Assembly (NCBI RefSeq): GCF_003143935.1
Contig: NZ_QFRX01000001.1
Location: 7,413,400 to 7,477,399, forward strand
Direction: 5' to 3'
Source of the DNA: Streptomyces sp. Act143
GTDB taxonomy: Bacteria > Actinomycetota > Actinomycetes > Streptomycetales > Streptomycetaceae
DNA: 64,000 nucleotides
How positions within the stretch are numbered: position 1 is the first letter of the stretch; every line of letters begins with the position of its first letter. The notes below the pieces were generated by a model. It was not told where the DNA came from, searched no databases, and saw only the letters and a program-made list of their open reading frames with translations. The position numbers and the translations under genes were made by a program. Shown here piece after piece: positions 17,474 through 25,500 of this stretch.

Positions 17474-18487
17474 ATGAGTGGCAGGAGTGGGCCGGAGGGG
17501 CTCGACGGGCGCGGACCGGGCGGCACGTCCGGTGCCTTCGCCCATCCCGCCCTGTTCTACCGGCACACCCGGGACTACCTCGACGGCCTGCTCCGCTTCG
17601 TCCGCGAAGGGCTCGCCGCGGGGGAGCCCGTCGCCGTTGCGGTGCCCGGCGAGAACCTCCGTCTCGTCCGGGAGGGGCTCGGGCCCGACGCCGACGCCGT
17701 ACGCCTCCTCGACATGCGCGAGGCCGGCCGCAACCCCGGCCGGATCATCCCCGGCGTGCTGCGGGCCTTCGCCGACGCACAGCCGCCGGGACGCCGGGTA
17801 CGGATCGTCGGCGAACCGATCTGGGCGGGCCGGACCGCCGTGGAGTACCCGGCCTGCGTCCAGCACGAGGCCCTGATCAACGCGGCCTTCGCAGGCCGTG
17901 CGGTGACCATCCTGTGCCCGTACGACGTCCGGCGCCTCGACGCCCGGGTGCTCGCCGACGCCTGCGCCACCCATCCCACGGTCATCCACGGCGGATGGAC
18001 CGCGGACAGCGGGCGGTACGCGCCCGACACCGTGGTCGCCCGCTACAACCGGCCGCTGCCCGCCCCTCCGGAGGCCTGCTCCCTGACCTTGCCCTTCGGC
18101 AGCGGTTCGCTGGCCGAGGCCCGCCACCGCGCCGCCGACGAGGGCGCCCGCCTCGGCCTCACCCCGGCCCGCGCGCAGGACCTGATGCTGGCCGCCGCCG
18201 AGCTGACCACCAACAGCGTGGTGCACGGGGGCGGGGCGGGGGTGCTGCGCGTATGGGGGGAGGACGGGACGCCTGGGGAGCACGGCACGTCCGGGGCGGT
18301 GGTGTGCGAGGTGCGGGACTCCGGGCTGCTCGCGGATTCCCTGGCGGGGCGCCGCCCGGCCCCGCCGGACCAGCGCGGCGGGCGTGGGCTGCTGCTGGTG
18401 AACATGGTGGCCGACCTGGTCCGGATGCACACCGGCCGGGCGGGGACGACGGTGCGGTGCTGGTTCGGGGCGTGGCCTAGCGCCTGA
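17474..18487 (+). CDS. Anti-sigma regulatory factor with MEDS sensor and HATPase domains
   Basis: A 337-residue RsbA-like protein. Residues about 22-185 form a MEDS/DcmR-like sensory domain (HPALFYRHTRDYLDGLLRFV, EYPACVQHEALINAAF, VTILCPYD). Residues about 205-335 are a GHKL ATPase of the RsbW/anti-sigma type, with N box AAAELTTNSVVHG, G1 box VRDSG and G2 box GGRGLLLVNMVAD. Such proteins phosphorylate anti-anti-sigma factors and bind sigma factors. ATG 17474 has GGGGAG four bases upstream. The divergent STAS-ANTAR protein is a plausible partner, although no sigma-B-type factor is nearby. Confidence 0.88.
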   Translation: MSGRSGPEGLDGRGPGGTSGAFAHPALFYRHTRDYLDGLLRFVREGLAAGEPVAVAVPGENLRLVREGLGPDADAVRLLDMREAGRNPGRIIPGVLRAFADAQPPGRRVRIVGEPIWAGRTAVEYPACVQHEALINAAFAGRAVTILCPYDVRRLDARVLADACATHPTVIHGGWTADSGRYAPDTVVARYNRPLPAPPEACSLTLPFGSGSLAEARHRAADEGARLGLTPARAQDLMLAAAELTTNSVVHGGGAGVLRVWGEDGTPGEHGTSGAVVCEVRDSGLLADSLAGRRPAPPDQRGGRGLLLVNMVADLVRMHTGRAGTTVRCWFGAWPSA

Positions 18488-18497
18488 TCCTCCCTTT

Positions 18498-18542
18498 GGG
18501 AGCCGTGGGAGCCGTGGGAGCCGTGGGGGCCGTGGGAGCCGG
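18498..18542. repeat. 9-bp tandem repeat (GGGAGCCGT) x5
   Basis: Five head-to-tail copies of GGGAGCCGT (the fourth and fifth with one change each) fill the short gap between the convergent MEDS-ATPase and sensor-kinase genes. It is non-coding and likely slippage-prone. Confidence 0.85.
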
Positions 18543-18562
18543 TGGAAACCTTTGGGGGACGG

Positions 18563-19975
18563 TCACAGGGGTGCCTGCCAGTTCACCGTCGTGCCCGTGC
18601 CCGCGCCCGTGCCCCCGTCGCCGGTCCCTCCGTCGTCGTGCACCGTCAGCCGGACCCCGTCGCGTCCGTCCGGGAGCGTGCCCGTCACGTCCACGGTCAC
18701 CTCGATGCGGGAGACGCCGGACCGCCGGGACGCGGCGGCGAGGGCGCGGCGCAGGGCGGTGAGCAGGTGGTCGGCGGTCTGCTCGGGAACCCGGCTCTCC
18801 ACGGCGCCCGTGAAGCGCGTCGAGGGCGCGAACCCCAGGACCGCCGCCGCCCCCGCCGTCTCCCGGAGCACCCTGCCCCGGAAGGTCGTCGGCGCGTCGG
18901 CCGGCGGCTGCTGGAGGGCGAAGATCGTCGTGCGGACCTCCTGGATCGTCGACTGGAGTTCGTCGACCGCCTGGCCCAGCGTCTCCCGGACGTCCTCCGA
19001 CCCGCTCCGGCGCTGTGCGGACTCCAGCATCATCCCGGTGGCGAAGAGCCGCTGGACGACGAGGTCGTGCAGGTCGCGGGCGATGCGGTCGCGGTCCTCG
19101 AAGACGGCGAGGAGCTCGCGGCTGTGCTGGGCGTCCGCGAGGACGAGGGCCAGCGCCGCCTGGGAGGCGAACTGGACGGCCAGCAGCCGTTCGACGGAGG
19201 TGTACGGACGGTCGCCGCGCCGGCGGGGGAGGGCCAGGGTGCCGATCAGGCGGCCGCCGGCCTGGAGCGGGAGCATCATGCTGGGCCCGAAGCGGTGGCG
19301 GACACGGGTCGTCATGCGCGGGTCCGTCGCCGAGTCGTCCACGAAAACCGGCTCGCCGCCCAGGAGTTGTTCCAGGACCGGGCTGCCGGGAGCGATGGTG
19401 GTGCCGACGATGTCACCGGGGTCGTCGTACGCGGAGGCCGTCACGATCTCCATGCCGCCCTCCTCGGTGGGCTGGAGGATGACCCCGGCGGAGGCGTCGG
19501 CGAGGATGCGGGCGCGTTCGGCGACCGTCGTCAGGGCGTCGGCCGCCGGCCCGTCGCTCAGCAGGGCCGTCGTGACCGCCGCCGCGCCCTCGATCCACCG
19601 TTCCCGCTGGCGTGCCGCCTCGTACAGGCGGGCGTTGCCGATCGCGATGCCGGCCTGGACGGCGAGGACGTGCAGGAGCTGTTCGTCCTCGGTGGTGAAC
19701 GTCTCCTTGCCCGCGAGGTGCAGGGTGCCGAACTCCTCGTCCTGCACGTGGATCGGCACGGTGAGCATGGCCGCCCCGGCCGCCGGCGCGCCCGGGGCGC
19801 GGATCTCGATGAGCCCGTCCTGCCCCGGGTCGGCCGTCCCGAGCGCGGCGTACCGGGCGCCGGTGAGGTCGGCCGCCGCGTCCACGATGTGCTCGAGGGT
19901 GGTGCGCAGTTCGAGGTCGGTGCCGACGCTGAGGACGGCCTCCAGGAGGGGTGGGAGCGGGTCCTCGCCGGTCAA
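18563..19975 (-). CDS. GAF-GAF sensor histidine kinase (HisKA_3 type) with degenerate ATPase domain
   Basis: A 470-residue soluble DevS-like sensor. Two GAF domains lie at about residues 25-160 and 175-315, and no membrane helix is visible. The dimerisation/phosphoacceptor helix follows with DRIARDLHDLVVQRLFATGMM, so the phosphorylatable His is present. The expected N box is altered: LLTALRRALAAASRRSG has neither the conserved Glu nor Asn, and the G1/G2 boxes are replaced by a Gly/Thr-rich end (DDGGTGDGGTGAGTG). ATP binding is therefore doubtful. The start is TTG at 19975, with GAGG seven bases upstream overlapping the stop of mbl; the gap is nine bases, so the pair is an operon. Confidence 0.85.
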   Translation of the reverse strand: MTGEDPLPPLLEAVLSVGTDLELRTTLEHIVDAAADLTGARYAALGTADPGQDGLIEIRAPGAPAAGAAMLTVPIHVQDEEFGTLHLAGKETFTTEDEQLLHVLAVQAGIAIGNARLYEAARQRERWIEGAAAVTTALLSDGPAADALTTVAERARILADASAGVILQPTEEGGMEIVTASAYDDPGDIVGTTIAPGSPVLEQLLGGEPVFVDDSATDPRMTTRVRHRFGPSMMLPLQAGGRLIGTLALPRRRGDRPYTSVERLLAVQFASQAALALVLADAQHSRELLAVFEDRDRIARDLHDLVVQRLFATGMMLESAQRRSGSEDVRETLGQAVDELQSTIQEVRTTIFALQQPPADAPTTFRGRVLRETAGAAAVLGFAPSTRFTGAVESRVPEQTADHLLTALRRALAAASRRSGVSRIEVTVDVTGTLPDGRDGVRLTVHDDGGTGDGGTGAGTGTTVNWQAPL

Positions 19976-19984
19976 CGGGGCGCC

Positions 19985-21022
19985 TCAGTCGGTGATCGGG
20001 TCCAGCGCCAGCGGCTCGATGCGGCCCTCCAGCATCGCGCCCAGCCCCTCCACCGCGCACACCTCGGGACGCTCCGCGATGTGCACCGGCATGCCGGTCG
20101 CCTCGCGCAGCATCTGGTCGAAACCGGGGAGCAGGGCGCTGCCGCCGACCATCATGATCCCGCGGTCGGCGAGGTCGGCCACCAGATCGGGCGGGCAGTC
20201 CCGCAGCACCTTGCCGATGCCGTCGAGGACGGCCGTGAGCGGGGTCTGGATCGCGTCGCGGACGGCGGCGGTGTCGACCTGGACGGAGCGGGCGAGACCG
20301 GTGGCCACGTCGCGGCCGTGGATCTCGGTGGAGGCCGGGCCGGACGCGGTGAGGCCGTTGCCGGACAGGGCGAGCTGGAGCGGTCGTACGGACTGGCTCG
20401 GCAGCATCAGCTCGTGCTGGTGGCGCAGGTGCTGGACGATCGCGTGGTCCACGGCCTCGCCGCCGACCGGGATGCGCACGGCGTTCACGATCGAGCCGAG
20501 GGAGAGGACGGCGACCTGGGTCGCCGCCGCGCCGCAGACCAGCACCATGGTCGCCTCGGGCCGCTCCACGGGCAGTCCGCAGCCCACGGCCGCGGCGATG
20601 AGGGTGTCCACCAGCTCCACGCGGCGGGCGCCGAGGCCGACCAGGGTCTCGATGGCGGCGCGCTGGGCGAGCGGGTCCGCGTCGTGCGGGGTGCAGGCGG
20701 CGGCGCGCAGGATCGGCTTGCGGCGCAGCGAGCGGCGGATCTTGTCGCCGAGCAGGTGCCGCAGCATGCGCTGGGCCATCTCGATGTCGACGACCGTGCC
20801 ACCGGAGACGGGGCGGACGACGCGGATGTAGTCGGGGGTGCGGCCCGTCATCTTCTCCGCGAAGTCGCCGACCGCGATCAGCGCGCCGGTGCGGGTGTTG
20901 ACGGCGGCGACGGACGGCTGGTCGACGACGAGCCCGGCGCCCTTCACGTACACCCGCGTCCTCGCCGCCCCCAGGTCGACGGCGAAGTGGCAGCGACGCA
21001 GCTGCTCCAGACTGGCGGTCAT
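19985..21022 (-). CDS. mbl: MreB/Mbl-like actin homologue
   Basis: A 345-residue actin-fold protein. Phosphate-1 (FAVDLGAARTRVYVKG), connect-1 and phosphate-2 regions (VLVCGAAATQVAVLSLG) and the adenosine loop (GIMMVGGSALLPGFDQML) are in MreB order. The length matches MreB, but several loops are shorter and the phosphate-2 loop has Cys-Gly-Ala-Ala instead of D-I-G-G-G-T, so ATP use may differ. In Streptomyces a second MreB-like protein, Mbl, supports spore-wall integrity, and the gene order here fits Mbl. ATG 21022 has GGGAGG seven bases upstream. The sensor kinase gene follows immediately. Confidence 0.85.
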   Translation of the reverse strand: MTASLEQLRRCHFAVDLGAARTRVYVKGAGLVVDQPSVAAVNTRTGALIAVGDFAEKMTGRTPDYIRVVRPVSGGTVVDIEMAQRMLRHLLGDKIRRSLRRKPILRAAACTPHDADPLAQRAAIETLVGLGARRVELVDTLIAAAVGCGLPVERPEATMVLVCGAAATQVAVLSLGSIVNAVRIPVGGEAVDHAIVQHLRHQHELMLPSQSVRPLQLALSGNGLTASGPASTEIHGRDVATGLARSVQVDTAAVRDAIQTPLTAVLDGIGKVLRDCPPDLVADLADRGIMMVGGSALLPGFDQMLREATGMPVHIAERPEVCAVEGLGAMLEGRIEPLALDPITD

Positions 21023-21171
21023 GGCAGGTCCTCCCGAGAGCACAGACCGGGGGGCGCGCCGGGCGGCGGGCCTCACTGGCATCGTGTGGGGGCCGGGGGT
21101 GGGGCGCCTGTTGGAGGGGGCTGTGTGGGGAGCGGCTGAATGGGGGTTTTGTGTCTTATGTCCCTTGTAAT

Positions 21172-21195
21172 GAAAAAATAAAGGCCCAGTCGGGC
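21172..21195 (-). terminator. Intrinsic terminator with T-tract (minus strand)
   Basis: On the minus strand GCCC-GACT-GGGC is followed by CTTTATTTTTT. It is downstream of the 19-residue peptide gene and a second GC hairpin, and would isolate mbl from it. Confidence 0.75.
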
Positions 21196-21215
21196 AGGGG
21201 GTCGCCGGACATGCG

Positions 21216-21252
21216 GCGGCGCCGCCTCCCTGGGACGGGGAGACGGCGCCGC
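21216..21252 (-). terminator. Long GC hairpin downstream of the 19-residue peptide gene
   Basis: GCGGCGCCG-C-CTCCC pairs with GGGAG-A-CGGCGCCGC with one internal mismatch, giving a 14-bp stem and a 7-base loop (21231-21237). It begins 22 bases after the peptide stop, in the position of a Streptomyces I-shaped terminator or RNA 3'-end stabiliser. Confidence 0.7.
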
Positions 21253-21274
21253 TGCGGTCGGGCTTTCTCTGCCG

Positions 21275-21334
21275 TCAGACCAGCCAGCCGACGAAGTGGA
21301 CGAGTCCGGCCAGGATGTCGGTGAGAAGGTTCAT
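21275..21334 (-). CDS. Putative 19-residue hydrophobic peptide
   Basis: A 20-codon frame reads MNLLTDILAGLVHFVGWLV and stop. AAGGAG lies 11 bases upstream of ATG 21334. Two hairpins follow downstream, one with a T-tract, so a discrete short transcript is plausible. The peptide is almost wholly hydrophobic, with one Asp (position 6), one His (13) and one Trp (17), consistent with a membrane-inserted or amphipathic helix. Similar sizes occur in type I toxins and small membrane regulators, but I do not recognise this one and assign no function. It sits in the gap between mbl and the carboxyltransferase gene, on the same strand as both. Translation is inferred. Confidence 0.6.
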   Translation of the reverse strand: MNLLTDILAGLVHFVGWLV

Positions 21335-21468
21335 GATCGTGCGTTCTCCTTGCGAAGGTGCATTGAGTGGGACCTGCGCCGACCACGGTCTGCAGCCCGT
21401 CGCTTGCGCACCGTAAGTATCGTCCGCCTCTCGCGCCCCGGGCGATCTCCTGAGCGACGATCACCTGT

Positions 21469-22803
21469 TCAAGGGAACACCTGATCCCCTGTTCGGATCA
21501 CCCCCAGCTCCGCCAAGTCCTGTGGCCGCAGGCGCAGTTGTTCCGCCGTGGCCCGGACCTCCGACGTCGGCCGCTTCAGGATCGCCGCGGCCAGTTCGGG
21601 GGCGATCACCGAGAAGTAGCTGTCCGGTGCGGCCCAGGTGGTGCCGGGCGCCGCCAGGGCCAGGGCGCCGCCGGAGCCGCCCTCGCCGATGACCAAGGTG
21701 GTGACCGGGGTGCGGGCGGCGGCCACCGTCAGGAACAGGTCCGCGATCGCCGCGCCCACGCCCTGCCGTTCGGCCTCCGCGTCATTGGCGGCACCGGGGG
21801 TGTCCACCAGCGTCAGCACCGGGATGCCGAGCCGGTCCGCGAGCCGGATCAGCCGGGTCGCCGTCCGGTAGCCCGCCGGGCGGGTCGCCGTCCCGTCCTG
21901 CGCCGCGTAGGCGACCGTACGGCCGTCCCGCTCGCCGAAACCGCACAGCATGCCCGGGTCGGTGCCGCCGCACCGGTCGCCGGAGAGGGGCAGCCGGTGG
22001 GTGAAGTAGGCGTCCAGATAGGCGGTCGCCCGCGGGCGTCGCGGGGCGCGGGCGCGGCGGACCGCGTCCCAGCCGGTCGCGGGCGGATCGGTCGCGCCGA
22101 GCGGGGCGGGCACCGGGGCCGGGTCGCCGCTCGGCCGTGTCAGCAGCCGCAGCCACCGCCCCAGTACCTCCCGCAACTCCTCGGGGCGGACGACCGCGTC
22201 CACCGCGCCCGCCGCGAGCTGCGCCTCCGCCGTGTACGCCGCCGGGTCGGCGTCCGCCGGGCGCACCCGGGAACCCGCGAAGCCGACCTGGGCGCCGGGG
22301 AGGGCGAGGGTGACGTCGGCGCCGGCGCCGAGGGTGGCCCAGCCGCCGCCGGTCGCCGGATCGCGCAGGACGGCGATCTGCGCCAGGCCCGCCTCCCGGG
22401 TGAGCGCCGACTGGCGTGCCACCCGCTGGAGCTGGGTGAGCGCGAGCATGCCCTCCTGCATCCGGCTGCCGCCCGTGGCGACCAGCGGCACGACCGGCAG
22501 CCGGTGTGCGCGGGCATATGTGTACGCCGCCTCCAGCCGGTCGCCGGTGCGCAGCCCGAGCGAGCCGCCGAGGAAGCCGAACTCGAAGGCGATCAGCACG
22601 GCCCGGACGCCCTCGACCCGCCCGGTGCCGCACACGACCGACTCGTCCTCGCCGGTGCGCTCGGCGGCGCGGGTGCGCGAGGCGTCGTAGCCCTCCCAGG
22701 CCAGCGGCCCGTCGGCCCCGAACTCGCGCTCCGGGACGGGTAGTTCGGTGAAGTCGTCGGTGACGAGGGCGAGTGCGGCGCGGGCGGACGGACGCTCAGG
22801 CAT
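21469..22803 (-). CDS. Biotin-dependent carboxyltransferase (fused AccD/AccA-like domains)
   Basis: A 444-residue carboxyltransferase that would move a carboxyl group from carboxybiotin to an acyl-CoA. The N-terminal half resembles AccD (VLIAFEFGFLGGSLGLRTGDRLEAAYTYA, LVATGGSRMQEGMLALTQL). The C-terminal half resembles AccA (LADRLGIPVLTLVDTPGA, VIGEGGSGGALALA, SVIAPELAAAIL). Length is shorter than acyl-CoA carboxylase beta chains (about 520). No biotin carrier or carboxylase is adjacent. ATG 22803 overlaps the end of the matB gene by eight bases, so the pair is co-translated. A malonyl-CoA role together with MatB, or a propionyl/other acyl-CoA step, is inference. Confidence 0.85.
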   Translation of the reverse strand: MPERPSARAALALVTDDFTELPVPEREFGADGPLAWEGYDASRTRAAERTGEDESVVCGTGRVEGVRAVLIAFEFGFLGGSLGLRTGDRLEAAYTYARAHRLPVVPLVATGGSRMQEGMLALTQLQRVARQSALTREAGLAQIAVLRDPATGGGWATLGAGADVTLALPGAQVGFAGSRVRPADADPAAYTAEAQLAAGAVDAVVRPEELREVLGRWLRLLTRPSGDPAPVPAPLGATDPPATGWDAVRRARAPRRPRATAYLDAYFTHRLPLSGDRCGGTDPGMLCGFGERDGRTVAYAAQDGTATRPAGYRTATRLIRLADRLGIPVLTLVDTPGAANDAEAERQGVGAAIADLFLTVAAARTPVTTLVIGEGGSGGALALAAPGTTWAAPDSYFSVIAPELAAAILKRPTSEVRATAEQLRLRPQDLAELGVIRTGDQVFP

Positions 22804-24289
22804 GCAGGGCCCGCTTCATGATCTTCCCCATGTCGTTGCGGGGGAGGGAGTCGAGGTGGTGGACGACGCGGGGCCGCTTGTGCGGGGCGAGGCGGCGGGC
22901 CACATGATCGGCCAACTCCGCCGCGCCCGGCGGCGACTGGGGATCGTCCGGCACGATCCAGGCGACGATCCGCTCACCCAGGTCCGCGTCCGGCTCGCCC
23001 GTCACCGCCGCCTCCCGCACCCCCGGATGTTCGAGGAGCGCGTTCTCGATCTCCCCGGCCCCGATCTTGTAACCCCCGCTCTTGATCAGGTCGGTGGCCT
23101 TGCGGCCGACGATCCGGACGTATCCGTCGGGATCGCGCACGGCCATGTCACCGGTGCGGAAGAAGCCGTCCGCCGTGAACGCGGCGGCCGTGGCGTCGGG
23201 ACGGTTGAGGTACTCCGTGAACAGGTTCGCCCCGCGCACCTGGATCTCGCCCACCGTCTCGCCGTCGTACGACGTGATCGGCGTCCCGTCCTCCTCCACC
23301 AGCCGCAGCTCCACGCCCGGCAGCGGGACGCCCACGGTGCCGGCCCGCGCTTCCCCGTCCGCGCGCACGCTGGTGTTCATCAGCGTCTCCGTCATGCCGT
23401 ACCGCTCGATCACCCGGCGGCCGGTCGCGGCCGTGATGCGCTCGTGGTCGTGCACGGGCAGGGCCGCGGAGCCGGAGACCAGCAGCCGGGCCCGGCCCAG
23501 TGCCTTCGCCAGCCCCGGTTCGCCGGGGAGGGCCTGGGCGATCCGGTGGTACATCGTCGGCACCCCGAACACCATGGTCGCGCAGTCGTTCAGTTCCCGT
23601 GCCACGCCCTCCGTGGTGAACCGGCCCAGGTGACGCACCGAGCCGCCGCCGCGCAGCGGGCCCAGGATGCCCAGCACCAGGCCGTGCACATGGAACAGCG
23701 GCAGCCCGTGCACGAGCACGTCCGCGCCGGTCCACTGCCAGGCGTCGGCGAGCGCGTCCAGCGTCGCGGCGATCGCCCGGCGCGGGAGGACGGCGCCCTT
23801 GGGTGGGCCGGTGGTGCCGGAGGTGTAGACGACGAGGGCGGGGCTCTCGGCGGAGGCGCCGGAGGCGGGGGCCCCGGCCGGGGTGCCGGCCGCGGCGTCC
23901 GGGCCGGCGCCCGCGAAGGCGTCTTCCCCGGTGGCCTGCGTCGGTACGTCCAGGCGGGCCAAGTGCCCGAGCGCGGGCGGCAGTTCGTCACCGGGCGCGG
24001 CCAGGACCAGCGAGGGCGCGCTGTCGGACAGGATGTGTCCCAGCTCCTTCTCACCGGACCTGGGGTTGAGCGGTACGGCCGCGCCACCGGCCTCCAGCAC
24101 CGCCACCACCGCCACCGCGGTCTCCAGCGCCGGCGTCGCCCAGACGGCCACCCGGCCCGCCCCGCGGATGCGCCCCGCGAGGGCACCGGCGACGGCGGCG
24201 AGCTCGCCGTACGTCAGGGAGCGCTCACCGAACCGCAGGGCGGGCCGGTCGGGCGGGCTGTCGGTGAGGGCCGGGAATAGGGAGGACAC
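22796..24289 (-). CDS. matB: Malonyl-CoA synthetase MatB (AMP-forming)
   Basis: A 497-residue acyl-CoA synthetase that activates malonate (and some methylmalonate analogues) to the CoA thioester through an adenylate. The AMP-binding motif is VVYTSGTTGPPKGAV, followed by LPLFHVHGLVLGILGPL, RVIERYGMTETLMNTSVRAD and the catalytic Lys region PRNDMGKIMKRALHA. The protein is very similar to what I recall of the Streptomyces coelicolor MatB SCO2444, including its N-terminus MSSLFPAL. I therefore place the start at GTG 24289, which has AGGAG eight bases upstream, rather than the longer frame to 24310. A Pro/Ala-rich insertion lies near residues 140-165. It supplies extender units for polyketide or fatty-acid synthesis. 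Confidence 0.93.
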   Translation of the reverse strand: MSSLFPALTDSPPDRPALRFGERSLTYGELAAVAGALAGRIRGAGRVAVWATPALETAVAVVAVLEAGGAAVPLNPRSGEKELGHILSDSAPSLVLAAPGDELPPALGHLARLDVPTQATGEDAFAGAGPDAAAGTPAGAPASGASAESPALVVYTSGTTGPPKGAVLPRRAIAATLDALADAWQWTGADVLVHGLPLFHVHGLVLGILGPLRGGGSVRHLGRFTTEGVARELNDCATMVFGVPTMYHRIAQALPGEPGLAKALGRARLLVSGSAALPVHDHERITAATGRRVIERYGMTETLMNTSVRADGEARAGTVGVPLPGVELRLVEEDGTPITSYDGETVGEIQVRGANLFTEYLNRPDATAAAFTADGFFRTGDMAVRDPDGYVRIVGRKATDLIKSGGYKIGAGEIENALLEHPGVREAAVTGEPDADLGERIVAWIVPDDPQSPPGAAELADHVARRLAPHKRPRVVHHLDSLPRNDMGKIMKRALHA

Positions 24290-24322
24290 CGGTGGTACTC
24301 CTTCGCTCACTGTCGCCGTACG

Positions 24323-25375
24323 TCAGCACGATCCTTCCGTACTCCGAACCCGTCCCGGTAGCACCACGTCCGCCACCGCACAGCTCACGTTGTCCGGGCC
24401 GCCCGCGGCGTTCGCCGCGCCGATCAGCGCGTGGACGGCCGCCTCGGGGGTGGCCGCGGTGGTGAGGGCGGTGCGGACACCGGCGTCGGGGATCACGCGC
24501 GACAGGCCGTCGGAGCACAGCAGATAGCGGTCGCCAAGGGCCGCGTCGTGGAGGCGGAGGTCCGGGTCCGCGGTGCCGAGGGCCTTGTGGAGGAGGGCGC
24601 GCCGGGGATGGGACGTGGCCTCCTCCGGAGTCAGACGGCCCTCGTCGATCAGGGACTGGACGAGGGTGTGGTCGCGCGTGATGCGGAACAGGGCGCCGTC
24701 GCGGAGGAGATACGCGCGCGAGTCGCCGATGTGGACCAGGGCGAGGCGGGAGCCCGCCTGGAGCAGGGCGGTGAGGGTGGTCCCGGAGCCGTCCGCCACG
24801 TCGTCCGTCGCGCCGCGCACCGTCTCCTGAAGGAGGTCGAGGACGTCCCCCGCGGGGATCTCCCGTGTCTCCAGCGACCTCAGCGCCTCCACGGCCGCCC
24901 GGCTCACCGGCGCGCCCCCGGGGCCGAAGCCGTCCGCGACCGCGAGCAGGCGGGCACCCGAGTACGCCGTGTCCTGGTTCTGCGGGCGGACCCGGCCGGG
25001 GTCCGAGCGGGCGGCGTGGCGCAGTTCCAGCACGGTTTCCTCCTCCGGCCGGCCCGTGCTGAGGTGGTCGATCAGGAACGCGGCCAGGTCCCGGCGCCGG
25101 TCCGTCTCCGCCTCCACCCGGGCCCAGTACGCGCGGATCTCCCGGGCGGCGGCGTCCGGCGCGAGCGCGCACACCTCGCGGACCCGGGCCAGCGGCATCC
25201 CGATCCGCCGCAGCCACGCCACCAGCCGGGCCTGCTCCAGCTGCGCCGGCGTGTAGTAGCGGTACCCGGTGTCCGGGTCGACCCGCGCGGGGCGCAGCAG
25301 GTCCAGCTCGTCGTACAGCCGCAGGGCCTTGGGCGACAGCCGGCACGCCTTCGCGAAGGCACCGATCGTCAGCAT
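24323..25375 (-). CDS. MerR-type DNA-binding domain fused to PP2C protein phosphatase
   Basis: A 350-residue fusion. Residues 1-70 are a MerR winged helix (TIGAFAKACRLSPKALRLYDELDLLRP, DTGYRYYTPAQLEQARLV), followed by a dimerisation helix (about 75-105). Residues about 118-340 form a PP2C-type Ser/Thr phosphatase. All four metal-binding aspartates appear: QNQDT (135), ADGFG (148), CSDGL (289) and GPDNVS (328). HIGDSRAYLLRDG is also typical. MerR domains usually carry a small-molecule sensor at this position, so a phosphatase is unusual. ATG 25375 has GGGAGG six bases upstream. A MerR-like promoter with a 19-base spacer lies just upstream, suggesting autoregulation. Confidence 0.88.
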   Translation of the reverse strand: MLTIGAFAKACRLSPKALRLYDELDLLRPARVDPDTGYRYYTPAQLEQARLVAWLRRIGMPLARVREVCALAPDAAAREIRAYWARVEAETDRRRDLAAFLIDHLSTGRPEEETVLELRHAARSDPGRVRPQNQDTAYSGARLLAVADGFGPGGAPVSRAAVEALRSLETREIPAGDVLDLLQETVRGATDDVADGSGTTLTALLQAGSRLALVHIGDSRAYLLRDGALFRITRDHTLVQSLIDEGRLTPEEATSHPRRALLHKALGTADPDLRLHDAALGDRYLLCSDGLSRVIPDAGVRTALTTAATPEAAVHALIGAANAAGGPDNVSCAVADVVLPGRVRSTEGSC

Positions 25376-25394
25376 GGTCGTCCTCCCTGGCTCG

Positions 25395-25425
25395 ATGCTG
25401 GGGCTTCACCGAGGGGGAGGGTCAA
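25395..25425 (-). promoter_or_regulatory. Long-spacer promoter of the MerR-PP2C gene
   Basis: On the minus strand TTGACC (25425-25420) and CAGCAT (25400-25395) are separated by 19 bases, the over-long spacing typical of MerR-controlled promoters. The dyad in the spacer is weak. Confidence 0.4.
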
Positions 25426-25500
25426 ACCGGTTGCCGCGGTTGCGGGGCGGCCGGTTAACCTGCGCGTGGTCCGCGTGCCGTACGAGAAGGGACCCCGTCC

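Noticed and set aside
18542..21139. 865-codon plus-strand frame opposite the sensor kinase and mbl
   Set aside because: Third-position mirror of the true genes; no motif or RBS.
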